A stretch of 64,000 nucleotides of DNA, taken from assembly GCF_040117685.2 (NCBI RefSeq), contig NZ_JBEDYP020000013.1:62001-126000 (forward strand), written 5' to 3'. A program made the position numbers and the translations under genes. Shown here piece after piece: positions 44,760 to 52,583 of the stretch. Position 1 is the first letter of the stretch. Each line of letters starts with the position of its first letter. Origin of the DNA: Gracilimonas sp040117685. GTDB lineage: Bacteria > Bacteroidota > Rhodothermia > Balneolales > Balneolaceae. Under the pieces are notes generated by a model. The model was not told the DNA's origin and did no database searches. It saw only the letters and a program-made list of their open reading frames with translations.

Positions 44760-45155
44760 ATGTCGAGAAATTCTGCTTTTAACTTTTACAACAAAGAGCT
44801 CAGACCCAACGCCCGTTCGTTACGAAACAACATGACCAAAGCAGAAGTCTGCCTTTGGAAATATGGCCTTCGAAAAAAACAACGAATGGGATACACGTTC
44901 AACCGGCAACGGCCTGTTTTGAATTACATCGCCGATTTCATGTGCAAAAAGCTGAAATTGATTATTGAAGTTGATGGTTCAAGCCATGACAGCAAGGAGG
45001 CTTTTGAATACGACCAACGAAGGCAGCGACATCTGGAAGAAGCCGGGTTCAAGGTGATCAGGTTTCGAAATAAAGATGTGCTTACCAATATGGATTCTGT
45101 ACTATTAGCTATTGATAAAGTAATTTTGGAATTAGAGAACGGGGCAAAACCCTGA
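44760..45155 (+). CDS. DUF559-domain endonuclease (Vsr-like fold)
   Basis: The 131-residue protein is a stand-alone DUF559 domain, part of the Vsr/restriction-endonuclease-like superfamily. The family pattern is complete: an N-terminal arm with RNNMTKAEVCLWKYGLRKKQ, then FNRQRPVLNYIADFMCKKLKLIIEVDG, with acidic catalytic candidates Asp59, Glu70 and Asp72 and His76 in DGSSHD, and finally GFKVIRFRNKDVL. No methylase or transposase partner is present. Vsr itself nicks T:G mismatches; DUF559 proteins have no proven role. The gene lies inside two structured repeats, so a role in nicking or moving those repeats is suggested but unproven. Confidence 0.9.
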   Translation: MSRNSAFNFYNKELRPNARSLRNNMTKAEVCLWKYGLRKKQRMGYTFNRQRPVLNYIADFMCKKLKLIIEVDGSSHDSKEAFEYDQRRQRHLEEAGFKVIRFRNKDVLTNMDSVLLAIDKVILELENGAKP

Positions 45156-45157
45156 CA

Positions 45158-45325
45158 ACCGCCCTGATAATAGCCTTCGGCTATGATCTGTCCCTCCTCG
45201 GAGGGACAAAGGTGTTGATACAACTCATATTATATGAGTGACTCATTACGTTTCCCTCCCAAAGAATATCCCTCTCCCGGAGAGGGAACATTTGAGCCTG
45301 CTCAAATCAGGGCGAGGCAGGTACG
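45158..45325 (+). repeat. Right multi-hairpin repeat of the DUF559 element
   Basis: Same architecture as the left copy: outer arms at 45160-45168 and 45306-45314; stem 1 GATAATAGCC/GGCTATGATC (45166-45175, 45179-45188, one mismatch), whose sequence differs from the left copy although pairing is kept; stem 2 TGTCCCTCC/GGAGGGACA (45189-45197, 45200-45208); a new stem ACTCATA/TATGAGT (45223-45229, 45233-45239) where the left copy has GTTG/CAAC; stem 3 TCCCTCTCC/GGAGAGGGA (45269-45277, 45279-45287); stem 4 ATTTGAGC/GCTCAAAT (45290-45297, 45300-45307). Confidence 0.85.
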
Positions 45326-45428
45326 CCCGGTTTCAGATCCTAATCCCAAAAGTGCTTTTATCCCTGCTTTTCAATCAAATAATGGATATTTTCTCAAGGC
45401 AAAAAATAACCCAAACCTTATTCATTGA

Positions 45429-46589
45429 ATGCGAACGGTTTACTTAGATCATGCGGCCACAACTCCTTTGGATGAACGCGTGCTGGAAGCTATGCTTCCC
45501 TACCTGAAAGAAAATTACGGAAACGCCAACTCTCCCCATCATCTTGGGCAAAAATCCAAGGTTGTTGTAGAAGATGCTCGTGAGAAAGTAGCAGCTTTAA
45601 TTGGTGCTGAACCCTCTGAAGTTATTTTTACCAGTGGTGGCACCGAAAGCGATAATGCCGTTATAAAAGGTGTTTTAGCTATTTCTGGTGATAAAAAGGA
45701 AGTAATTACTTCAGAACTGGAACACCATGCCGTTCTTCACACTGTAGAGCTTGCCAAGATGCAGGGCGTTAAACCTGTTTTTGCCCCGTCTAAAGATTGT
45801 GGAACCATCACGGCTGATGCAGTTAAAGAATCCATTACCGATAACACGGCCCTCGTTACCATTATGCACGTGAATAATGAGATCGGCACCGTCAACCCGC
45901 TGAAAGAAATTGCCGAAGTTTGTAAAGAGCACGGAGTCCCCCTTCATTCCGATACCGTTCAAAGTTTGGGTAAAATTCCGCTCAATGTAAAAGATCTGGG
46001 TATTGACTTCCTCAGCGGTAGTGCTCACAAAATTTATGGCCCGAAAGGAACCGGAATCATGTATGTGAAAAATGGTTCTAAATGGATCCCATGGGTACAT
46101 GGCGGATCGCAGGAACGCCGCCGCAGGGGTGGTACACTAAACGTACCCGGAATTGTTGGTTTTGCCAAAGCCCTGGAGTTGGCTGTTGAAGAGATTGATG
46201 AACATCAAAAGCATTTTAAAAAATTGCGTTCTCTTCTCCTCAAAGAGATGGACCATAATCTGGACTTCAGATACAATGTGAATGGCCCGCAAGACAACGG
46301 AGTGCCCCACATCGTAAACCTCTCATTCAGTGATGAACAGGGCAAATATATTGACGGCGAGATGTTGCTGCTGAACCTGGATATCGAAGGAATTTGCGTA
46401 TCCAATGGCTCGGCGTGTACTTCCGGAGCGGTGGAACCATCGCATGTGCTTAACGGCATCGGGATGGAAGACGGACTGGCTAAATCCAGCATCCGCGTCA
46501 GTTTTGGCAAGCAGAATACTGAAGAGGACGTCCGCTACTTTGTTGAAAAACTCGACACCGTTCTTAAACGAATGTTTACCGTAGCCTGA
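45429..46589 (+). CDS. Cysteine desulfurase (NifS/IscS family)
   Basis: PLP enzyme that releases sulfur from cysteine for Fe-S clusters and thiolated RNAs. The 386 residues show YLDHAATTPLD, the PLP lysine Lys201 in GSAHKIYGPKGTG, and the catalytic Cys330 in SNGSACTSG, matching group I cysteine desulfurases. Conserved ELEHHAVL binds PLP via His. No iscU or suf gene is nearby. Its TGA overlaps by one base the ATG of the frameshifted LOG-like gene, so both were in one operon. Functional family well established; IscS versus NifS naming not resolved. Confidence 0.93.
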   Translation: MRTVYLDHAATTPLDERVLEAMLPYLKENYGNANSPHHLGQKSKVVVEDAREKVAALIGAEPSEVIFTSGGTESDNAVIKGVLAISGDKKEVITSELEHHAVLHTVELAKMQGVKPVFAPSKDCGTITADAVKESITDNTALVTIMHVNNEIGTVNPLKEIAEVCKEHGVPLHSDTVQSLGKIPLNVKDLGIDFLSGSAHKIYGPKGTGIMYVKNGSKWIPWVHGGSQERRRRGGTLNVPGIVGFAKALELAVEEIDEHQKHFKKLRSLLLKEMDHNLDFRYNVNGPQDNGVPHIVNLSFSDEQGKYIDGEMLLLNLDIEGICVSNGSACTSGAVEPSHVLNGIGMEDGLAKSSIRVSFGKQNTEEDVRYFVEKLDTVLKRMFTVA

Positions 46590-47144
46590 TGAAGAAAAAC
46601 ATCTGCGTGTATTGCGGTTCAAGAGAAAGCAATAACCCACGGTTTCCCGAACTTGCCCAACAAGCCGGACGTGAAATTGCCCGCCGTAACTGGGGCGTGG
46701 TTTACGGCGGTGGTAAAGTCGGGATGATGGGCAAGCTGGCCGATGCCGCTCTCGAAAGCTGGCGGTGACGTTTTTGGGGTGATTCCAACCCGACTCAAAA
46801 AACTGGAAGTGGCCCACACCGAACTCACCGACCTCCATGAAACACAAGACATGCATACCCGAAAAGCCCTGATGGAATCTCTTTCTGATGCTTTCCTCAT
46901 TCTGCCCGGTGGATTCGGAACCCTGGATGAATTCTTCGAAATCCTTACCTGGCGGCAACTTGGTATTCACGACAAACCCATTTTTCTGCTAAATGCCGAA
47001 GGGTATTTTGACGGACTGGTTAAGTTTACCGAAGATTCCATTCAGTATGATTTTGTGCGAAAAAGCAGCCTGAAGCTTTTCAAAGTGTGCAACGAAATTG
47101 ACTCTTGTATTGAAATGCTGGAACGTTTTTTCGAGGAGGATTGA
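46589..47144 (+). pseudogene. Frameshifted LOG/TIGR00730-type Rossmann protein
   Basis: The reading frame from ATG 46589 encodes MKKNICVYCGS...WGVVYGGGKVGMMGKLADAALE and then hits a TGA at 46766-46768. The +1 frame from 46743 continues without a break as AGGDVFGVIP through the PGGFGTLDEFFEI motif to the end at 47144. A single extra A in the run at 46755-46757 explains it: deleting it restores ALEAGGDVFG. Intact relatives are cytokinin-riboside monophosphate phosphoribohydrolases or nucleotide-hydrolysing LOG-like enzymes. It is either a genuine pseudogene or a sequencing/assembly error. Both motifs of the family are intact on either side. Confidence 0.85.
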
Positions 47145-47176
47145 TTCTTCTTTCGCAACCAAGTTTCAATCTGACG

Positions 47177-47530
47177 ATGCCTAAAATTTCCAAAAAGAAT
47201 CCGCTTCCCCCATGTCCCGTAACTCCCAATTGTATCCGGACTTCGGAACAGTTTGGTGCAGGTATAGAAAAGGTTTATGAGGCTTTCATTAAAATATTTG
47301 ACAACGAGGCGTACCGGTGGGAAGTGGTCGATCCCAAGCGAATTGAACTTCATGCCGTATATCGTATTCCTGTTTTCGGCTTTAAAGATGATGTGGATGT
47401 AATTATGGAAGAAGACGGAGGCACCACCACCGTTTTTATACGAAGTGCAAGCCGGGTTGGGGCTTATGATCTGGGAGTTAATCACCGCCGTGTAAAACGC
47501 ATTTTAAAAAAAGCTGCAAGTAAGATTTAG
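47177..47530 (+). CDS. DUF1499-family protein
   Basis: About 117 residues from the ATG at 47177; an upstream in-frame TTG at 47141 is less likely. The family signature is PCPVTPNCIRTSEQ near the N-terminus, then a beta-rich domain with DPKRIELHAVYRIPVFGFKDDVDVIM and TTVFIRSASRVGAYDLGVN. DUF1499 proteins have no known function. No signal peptide is visible in the shorter form, although many relatives are membrane-associated. Follows the LOG-like pseudogene. Confidence 0.85.
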   Translation: MPKISKKNPLPPCPVTPNCIRTSEQFGAGIEKVYEAFIKIFDNEAYRWEVVDPKRIELHAVYRIPVFGFKDDVDVIMEEDGGTTTVFIRSASRVGAYDLGVNHRRVKRILKKAASKI

Positions 47531-47579
47531 AGTTAATACTTGGCTATATTTACCATCAATCACAGAAAAATTTCAGTTT

Positions 47580-48020
47580 ATGTATAACGGTTTACTTCAC
47601 GCACACTCAGGGCTTCGATGGATTGTTTTAGTTCTTTTAGTCTGGGCTTTGTTCAAAGCTATCTCAGGTTGGATGGGGAAAAAAGAGTATCACAAATCAG
47701 ACCGGCTCAGTGCACTTCTCGCCCTCATATTTACGCACATCCAGCTTTTAATTGGCCTGGCTTTGTATTTTATAAGTCCTAAAGTTTCGTTTGAATCCGG
47801 GGTGATGGAAAGCCAGGTTCTCAGGTTCTATACCGTAGAGCATATGTCTATGATGATCATCGCCATTGCGCTTATAACCATCGGTTTCAGCACAGCGAAA
47901 CGAATGTCGGAGGCCGTTGCAAAGCACAAACGAATTGCCATCACCTATGGAATCGGGCTTTTGATCATTATTGCTTCCATCCCATGGCCTTTCCGCGGAT
48001 TAGGTGCCGGCTGGTTTTAG
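47580..48020 (+). CDS. Four-helix membrane protein, cytochrome b561-like
   Basis: 146 residues with four membrane segments (about 11-27, 46-64, 88-103 and 119-135). Conserved histidines sit within or at the ends of helices (HSGLRW, THIQLLIGL, EHMSMM), the pattern seen in many Bacteroidota proteins annotated as cytochrome b; haem ligation is therefore possible but not proven. It faces the sodium symporter gene on the opposite strand. Confidence 0.6.
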   Translation: MYNGLLHAHSGLRWIVLVLLVWALFKAISGWMGKKEYHKSDRLSALLALIFTHIQLLIGLALYFISPKVSFESGVMESQVLRFYTVEHMSMMIIAIALITIGFSTAKRMSEAVAKHKRIAITYGIGLLIIIASIPWPFRGLGAGWF

Positions 48021-48077
48021 GATCTTGACTTAAAACGCAACCAGATTCAAGACATTCGCAGCGAAATAATCCTACAA

Positions 48078-49844
48078 CTATTTCGGATAACGAATGCTTT
48101 CCACCATTTCCTGCACATCCTCCGGCGGTTCAGGGAAAATCATTCCCACTGCAAAGGAAACCGTCAGATTTAATAGCATACCCAATGTACCTATACCCTC
48201 CGGTGAAATCCCAAACCACCAGTATTCAGGTGCGTTGTATTCAGGGAAGGCAATTTTGAAGAACACCACATAGGAAAGTGTGAACAGCAGTCCCGCAATC
48301 ATTCCGGCAATGGCTCCCTGACGGTTCATTTTCTTATAAAAGATGCCGAGGATAATGGCCGGGAAGAAGGATGCCGCCGCCAAACCAAAGGCTATGGCTA
48401 CCACCTCAGCCACAAAGCCCGGGGGATTGATTCCAAAATATCCCGCAACAACTACCGCTGCAGCCGCCGAAATTCGGGCCCACATCAATTCTGCTTTATC
48501 GGAAATATCGGTTTTAATCTGCTTTTTGATTAAGTCGTGGGATACAGCCGTAGATATCACCAGGAGCAAACCGGCTGCGGTTGAAAGTGCTGCCGCCAGT
48601 CCACCGGCAGCTACTAAGCCGGCAACCCAGGCCGGTAAGTTGGCAATTTCAGGATTGGCAAGAACCATGATGTCCCGGTCTACATATAATTCGTTGTTGG
48701 TGCCGGTTGGTTCGTTATTAACCTTCACTTCCCCAAAAGGGCCGCGGATGATTTCTCCATCAGCATTTCGTTGAATGTCGGGCAGCCCAACGATAGCTTC
48801 GCCGGGAGCGTAGGTGATAATTCCGTCATCGTTTTTATCCACCCAGGTAAGTAGCCCTGTTTGCTCCCATGTATTAAACCATGCAGGCATTTCGGTGTAC
48901 TCTTCCTCATTTACCGTTTCCATCATATTGTATTTGGCAAAAGCCGCAATAGCCGGAGCGGTTGTGTACAAGATCGCGATAAAAATCAGTGCATAGCCTA
49001 CAGAGACTCGGGCATCTTTCACTTTGGGAACCGTGAAAAACCGAACGATTACGTGGGGTAGTCCGGCCGTACCGATCATTAATGCCGCAGTTATAAAAAA
49101 GACATCCTGCATACTTTTAGTACCACTGGTATAGGCTGCAAAACCAAGCTCGGTATGCAGTTGATCCAGCTTTTCAAGCAGGTACTGCCCGGAGCCATCC
49201 GCTAAGGTAGAGCCAAACCCGAATTGTGGAATGGGATTGCCCGTCAGTTGAAAAGAGATAAAGAAAGCCGGAACCATGAAAGCAAAAATCAGCACACAAT
49301 ACTGGGCTACCTGCGTATAGGTGATTCCCTTCATTCCTCCCAGCACGGCATAGAAAAAGACAATGGCCATCCCAATCAGAACACCCAGGTCGATATTTAC
49401 TTCCAGGAACTTGGAGAACACCAGGCCAACCCCGCGCATCTGTCCGGCTACGTAAGTGAATGAAACAACCAGTGCGCAAATTACAGCAATAGTTCGGGCA
49501 AAGTTGGAGTAATACCGGTCTCCGATAAAATCAGGAATGGTAAACTTGCCGAACTTTCGCAGATAAGGCGCCAGCAGTAAGGCCAGAAGCACATAACCGC
49601 CGGTCCAGCCCATCAGGTAAACCGAGCCATCGTAGCCCATAAAAGAGATTAAGCCGGCCATGGATAAGAAGGAAGCTGCCGACATCCAGTCTGCTGCCGT
49701 AGCCATGCCATTCGTGATCGGATTCACATGAGCGCCCGCTACATAAAAATCGCTGGTGGAAGCTGCTTTAGCCCAAATGGCTATGCCAATGTAAATCGCA
49801 AAGGTTACTCCAACTAAAATATAGGTCCAGATTTGAACATCCAT
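48078..49844 (-). CDS. Sodium:solute symporter, large subunit (VC_2705/ActP-like)
   Basis: A 588-residue permease of the sodium/solute symporter family with about 13 helices. It begins WTYILVGVTFAIYIGIAIWAKA and contains GGMKGITYTQVAQY and AADWMSAASFLSMAG, which are conserved in acetate/pyruvate-type symporters. A long polar insertion (about 320-400) contains an EF-hand-like WVDKNDDGIIT stretch. The small subunit (DUF4212) lies two bases upstream, so the two make a transporter pair known in proteobacteria and Bacteroidota; substrate probably short-chain organic acids, not proven. Confidence 0.92.
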   Translation of the reverse strand: MDVQIWTYILVGVTFAIYIGIAIWAKAASTSDFYVAGAHVNPITNGMATAADWMSAASFLSMAGLISFMGYDGSVYLMGWTGGYVLLALLLAPYLRKFGKFTIPDFIGDRYYSNFARTIAVICALVVSFTYVAGQMRGVGLVFSKFLEVNIDLGVLIGMAIVFFYAVLGGMKGITYTQVAQYCVLIFAFMVPAFFISFQLTGNPIPQFGFGSTLADGSGQYLLEKLDQLHTELGFAAYTSGTKSMQDVFFITAALMIGTAGLPHVIVRFFTVPKVKDARVSVGYALIFIAILYTTAPAIAAFAKYNMMETVNEEEYTEMPAWFNTWEQTGLLTWVDKNDDGIITYAPGEAIVGLPDIQRNADGEIIRGPFGEVKVNNEPTGTNNELYVDRDIMVLANPEIANLPAWVAGLVAAGGLAAALSTAAGLLLVISTAVSHDLIKKQIKTDISDKAELMWARISAAAAVVVAGYFGINPPGFVAEVVAIAFGLAAASFFPAIILGIFYKKMNRQGAIAGMIAGLLFTLSYVVFFKIAFPEYNAPEYWWFGISPEGIGTLGMLLNLTVSFAVGMIFPEPPEDVQEMVESIRYPK

Positions 49845-49846
49845 GA

Positions 49847-50104
49847 TCAGTCCTCATTCACGTTAAATTCCCGGTCCAGCTTGTTCATCAGATACACGTA
49901 CACAAAGATGAGGATCACAAAGGTATAAATGGCCCCCTGCTGAGCAAACCAAAAACCGAGTTTAAATCCGGCAACCTGAATTTCATTTAAAGCGGGTGCG
50001 AATAATATTCCTAAACCGTAGGAAACTACAAACCAGATACTGAGCAAAATACCCAGGTATTTGAGGTTACGTTTCCAATACCCTTTCAAGTCCCGTTCTT
50101 CCAT
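49847..50104 (-). CDS. Sodium:solute symporter small subunit (DUF4212)
   Basis: About 85 residues with two membrane helices; the pattern WKRNLKYLGILLSIWFVVSYG, then FKLGFWFAQQGAIY, is diagnostic of DUF4212. The start is set by a strong Shine-Dalgarno GGAGGT at 50117-50112, seven bases before the ATG at 50104; longer in-frame starts (ATG 50119 or upstream) would place this motif inside the protein. Its stop and the large subunit start are two bases apart. Likely needed for assembly or stability of the large subunit. Confidence 0.88.
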   Translation of the reverse strand: MEERDLKGYWKRNLKYLGILLSIWFVVSYGLGILFAPALNEIQVAGFKLGFWFAQQGAIYTFVILIFVYVYLMNKLDREFNVNED

Positions 50105-50249
50105 CTGTATGACCTCCATAGTTTTATTCCGGCTTAGTATGCAGTATTTGAAGGAATGAATCAAATTTTGTCCACAGGAATCCCTCTGCAAACAAGGAAT
50201 CATTCTTTTATGCTTCTAATTATATTACTCCACAAGAAAGCAGGAGATT

Positions 50250-51137
50250 ATGAAATACCACAAATTAGGGACATCGAAGCTTGAAGTAAGCGAAATCAGT
50301 TTTGGATGTATGTCGCTGGAAGTTGAGAAAGATCCGGAATCTGCTTCTTCCCTGCTGCGGGAAGCTTACCAAAAAGGGATCAATTTTTTTGATACAGCCG
50401 ACCTCTATAATCATGGTTTGAATGAAGAAGTGGTTGGGAAAGCGCTAAAGCCTTTCAGAGATGAAGTTATTATTTCAACCAAGGTTGGTAATGTGTGGAA
50501 CGAAGATGGTTCGGGTTGGGAATGGAACCCTACCAAAGAATATATTCTGAGAGGTGTGAATGAGAGTTTGCGGAGGCTCCAAACCGAATATATCGATCTG
50601 TATATGCTGCATGGCGGAACCATTGATGATCCTATTGATGAAATTATCGAGGCTTTTGAACGCCTTAAACATCAGGGAAAAATTCGGGCTTATGGTATTT
50701 CGTCCATCCGGCCAAACACCATTCGTGAATATGTAAATCGATCTGATATAGACTGTGTGATGATGCAGTACAGCCTGCTGGATCGACGACCGGAAGAAGA
50801 AAGCCTGAACCTCCTCGCTGAAAATAACATCAGCGTAATTACCCGAGGGACGTTGGGTAAGGGGATGATTATCGATAAGCCGGCTCGAGATTACCTCGGA
50901 TATTCAACCGAAGAGGTTGAAGAACTGCAAACTGCAACCAACAAAACCGGCAACCCGGTTTCGGCTGCTGTTCAGTTTGTATTGGATCATCCTGCGGTTG
51001 CTTCGGCAGTTCTTGGCATCCGAACCAAAAATCAATTACAGCAAATCACGGATGCTATGAACTCTCCAGTTTCTCAAGATAAATTAGATAAGCTGAGGAA
51101 TTTCTTATCCCCCAAAAAGTATGACCAACACCGCTAA
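50250..51137 (+). CDS. Aldo/keto reductase
   Basis: NADPH-dependent (alpha/beta)8-barrel oxidoreductase of 295 residues. The catalytic tetrad is visible: Asp48 in FFDTADLY, Tyr53, Lys78 in STKVGN and His121 in MLHGG. The C-terminal cofactor segment SAVLGIRTKNQL is present. It begins KYHKLGTSKLEVSEISFGCM, typical of bacterial AKRs acting on small aldehydes or sugars. It stands alone, divergent from the symporter operon. Substrate unknown. Confidence 0.92.
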   Translation: MKYHKLGTSKLEVSEISFGCMSLEVEKDPESASSLLREAYQKGINFFDTADLYNHGLNEEVVGKALKPFRDEVIISTKVGNVWNEDGSGWEWNPTKEYILRGVNESLRRLQTEYIDLYMLHGGTIDDPIDEIIEAFERLKHQGKIRAYGISSIRPNTIREYVNRSDIDCVMMQYSLLDRRPEEESLNLLAENNISVITRGTLGKGMIIDKPARDYLGYSTEEVEELQTATNKTGNPVSAAVQFVLDHPAVASAVLGIRTKNQLQQITDAMNSPVSQDKLDKLRNFLSPKKYDQHR

Positions 51138-51222
51138 TCTTTACTTTTGGTTAGCTTTTTGCTGCCTTTATTTTAATTTCTCATTGTGTTGACAGATATT
51201 ATACTATCATCCATTCAACATT

Positions 51223-51789
51223 ATGAAGGCAATACTATCCATACTGATTCTGCTATTTAGTTCCGGTTTGATTTTAGGACAGCATGAACCGGAGAAAGAT
51301 TATATCTACTGGAGCGAGGACTACAAGTTGGTGTGGACTGATTTTGAAGAGATCCCAAAGCGATACAGTGAACACGCTGCCTTCTCTGTTGTTGGCTATG
51401 AAAGCTCATTCAACATGAATGGACAAGAATACGAGGCTGAGATAAAAACCTACTTCAGCAAAAATGAGTCCTGGTCCAAAAGCTGGATCGCTTCCCTGCT
51501 TCTTCATGAACAAGGTCATTTTGATCTGGCCGAAGTAAACGCCCGTAGGTTCCGAAAGAGGGTTAAAGAAGCCATGAAAGCCGGAACCATCTCTGTGAGT
51601 GTATTCGAGGAAATGAGTGATGAGGCCATGGCCCAACTTGAGAAAGTGCAGAGTGAGTATGATGAAGCCACTAATTACTCCATGGATTACCGCTCCCAGC
51701 TTCAATGGTCAGAGCAAATAAAGGAGCAGTTAAAAGAATTGGAGGCCTTTGCTTCACCACAGGTCCTGGTTACTCGCAAAGCGAATTAA
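51223..51789 (+). CDS. Exported DUF922-like putative zinc protease
   Basis: 188 residues with a signal peptide (about 1-19). The DUF922 signature is LVWTDFEEIP near the N-terminus and a gluzincin-like HEQGHFDLAE motif at 95-104, where His95, His99 and Glu96 could form a zinc site (HExxH). The family is predicted to be secreted zinc-dependent protease, but no substrate is known. The C-terminal part is a charged helix (about 130-180). Confidence 0.75.
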   Translation: MKAILSILILLFSSGLILGQHEPEKDYIYWSEDYKLVWTDFEEIPKRYSEHAAFSVVGYESSFNMNGQEYEAEIKTYFSKNESWSKSWIASLLLHEQGHFDLAEVNARRFRKRVKEAMKAGTISVSVFEEMSDEAMAQLEKVQSEYDEATNYSMDYRSQLQWSEQIKEQLKELEAFASPQVLVTRKAN

Positions 51790-51996
51790 TCATTCCCAAT
51801 CACTCTCTTCCAGTTCAAATAGCTCGGTCACTTCTATTTTAAGAATTTCTGCTAGTTTGAATGCCAAAACCGTTGAAGGAATGAACCGCTTGGTTTCAAT
51901 AGCATAGATGGTTTGTCTCGTCACTCCGGCTTTCTCAGCTAAATCGGATTGCGACATATTATGCCGGGCACGCTCTACTTTTATAGTATTATTCAT
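51790..51996 (-). CDS. XRE/Cro-type helix-turn-helix regulator (YozG-like)
   Basis: 68 residues, essentially one HTH_3 domain: IKVERARHNMSQSDLAEKAGVTRQTIYAIE, then FKLAEILKIEVTELF. Small DNA-binding proteins of this type often pair with a membrane protein of unknown role; here the partner starts upstream and overlaps by eight bases, so both are co-transcribed. It may repress its own operon. No operator is evident. Confidence 0.88.
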   Translation of the reverse strand: MNNTIKVERARHNMSQSDLAEKAGVTRQTIYAIETKRFIPSTVLAFKLAEILKIEVTELFELEESDWE

Positions 51997-52444
51997 AATT
52001 TTCTCTGTCTCCGGGTAATGCCCATTGCTTTTTTGCCTTGTTTATTATCAAAAACAAAATTACTTGCCCTTCAAGCAAAAGTTGTGCATTGATAGTCATT
52101 GCGGGTTCAAATACCAGAAATAGAAAAATTATCAAAGCTGAAAGTACAAAGGTAACTTGCAAAGCCTCGAATCTTATCCTTGTCAGGAATTCGTCCATTT
52201 TCTTGTCTTTGGAAAACAGATACAACAACAGGCCAAATATCCCGATCACAGCCAAAATATTATAAATGGGTTCTGTGATTCTAAATCCCCAAAAAGTAAA
52301 TACTTCATACACATCCGGATTCTCTATCCCTCGGGCTGCATTTCTTCCTTCCGTATATCCTTTTTTAAAAGCGGGGATACCCGTTGCAACAAAAATGAAC
52401 AGTCCTATTTTCTTGAAGAAATTTGGAAGAAACTGAAATGTCAT
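51989..52444 (-). CDS. Membrane protein paired with XRE regulator
   Basis: 151 residues with three or four membrane segments (about 14-28, 60-77, 93-113 and 120-134). The C-terminus AKKQWALPGDRENYE overlaps the XRE gene start. The protein is unnamed; similar XRE/membrane protein pairs occur in many Bacteroidota and Firmicutes genomes. A sensor or immunity role is speculative. Confidence 0.6.
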   Translation of the reverse strand: MTFQFLPNFFKKIGLFIFVATGIPAFKKGYTEGRNAARGIENPDVYEVFTFWGFRITEPIYNILAVIGIFGLLLYLFSKDKKMDEFLTRIRFEALQVTFVLSALIIFLFLVFEPAMTINAQLLLEGQVILFLIINKAKKQWALPGDRENYE

Positions 52445-52583
52445 GGCTTGATGATTTAGAATTAAAAATCACTAAAATGTAAAGTATTATTTACATTATG
52501 ACAACTATAATTATATGCCCTATTTCAGTAATTACGCAGCATTCTTAATACATTGGTTGCAATTATTCATCTCATTTTAATAC

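Larger units (their letters stand above)
44529..45325 (+). mobile_element. Candidate small mobile element: DUF559 endonuclease gene between two structured repeats
   Basis: A 797-bp unit. The DUF559 gene (44760-45155) is bracketed by two direct copies of a 168-169 bp repeat (44529-44697 and 45158-45325), each closed by outer arms CGCCCTGAT...ATCAGGGCG and holding several internal hairpins. The right copy begins two bases after the stop codon. The repeat ends are the same in both copies (ACCGCCCTGATAA at the start, GCGAGGCAGGTACG at the end). I see no separate target-site duplication with certainty. Interpretation as a mobile or homing-like unit is inferred from the structure and from the nuclease family. 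Confidence 0.65.

Noticed and set aside
45160..45314. Structured repeat read as a transcription terminator or ncRNA
   Set aside because: Stems are long, but no T-run follows and a near copy exists 600 bp away around the same gene, so a repeat/element reading fits better. An RNA role remains possible.
46323..46970. 215-codon frame antisense to the cysteine desulfurase and LOG genes
   Set aside because: Overlaps two confident genes; its sequence has no recognisable motif.
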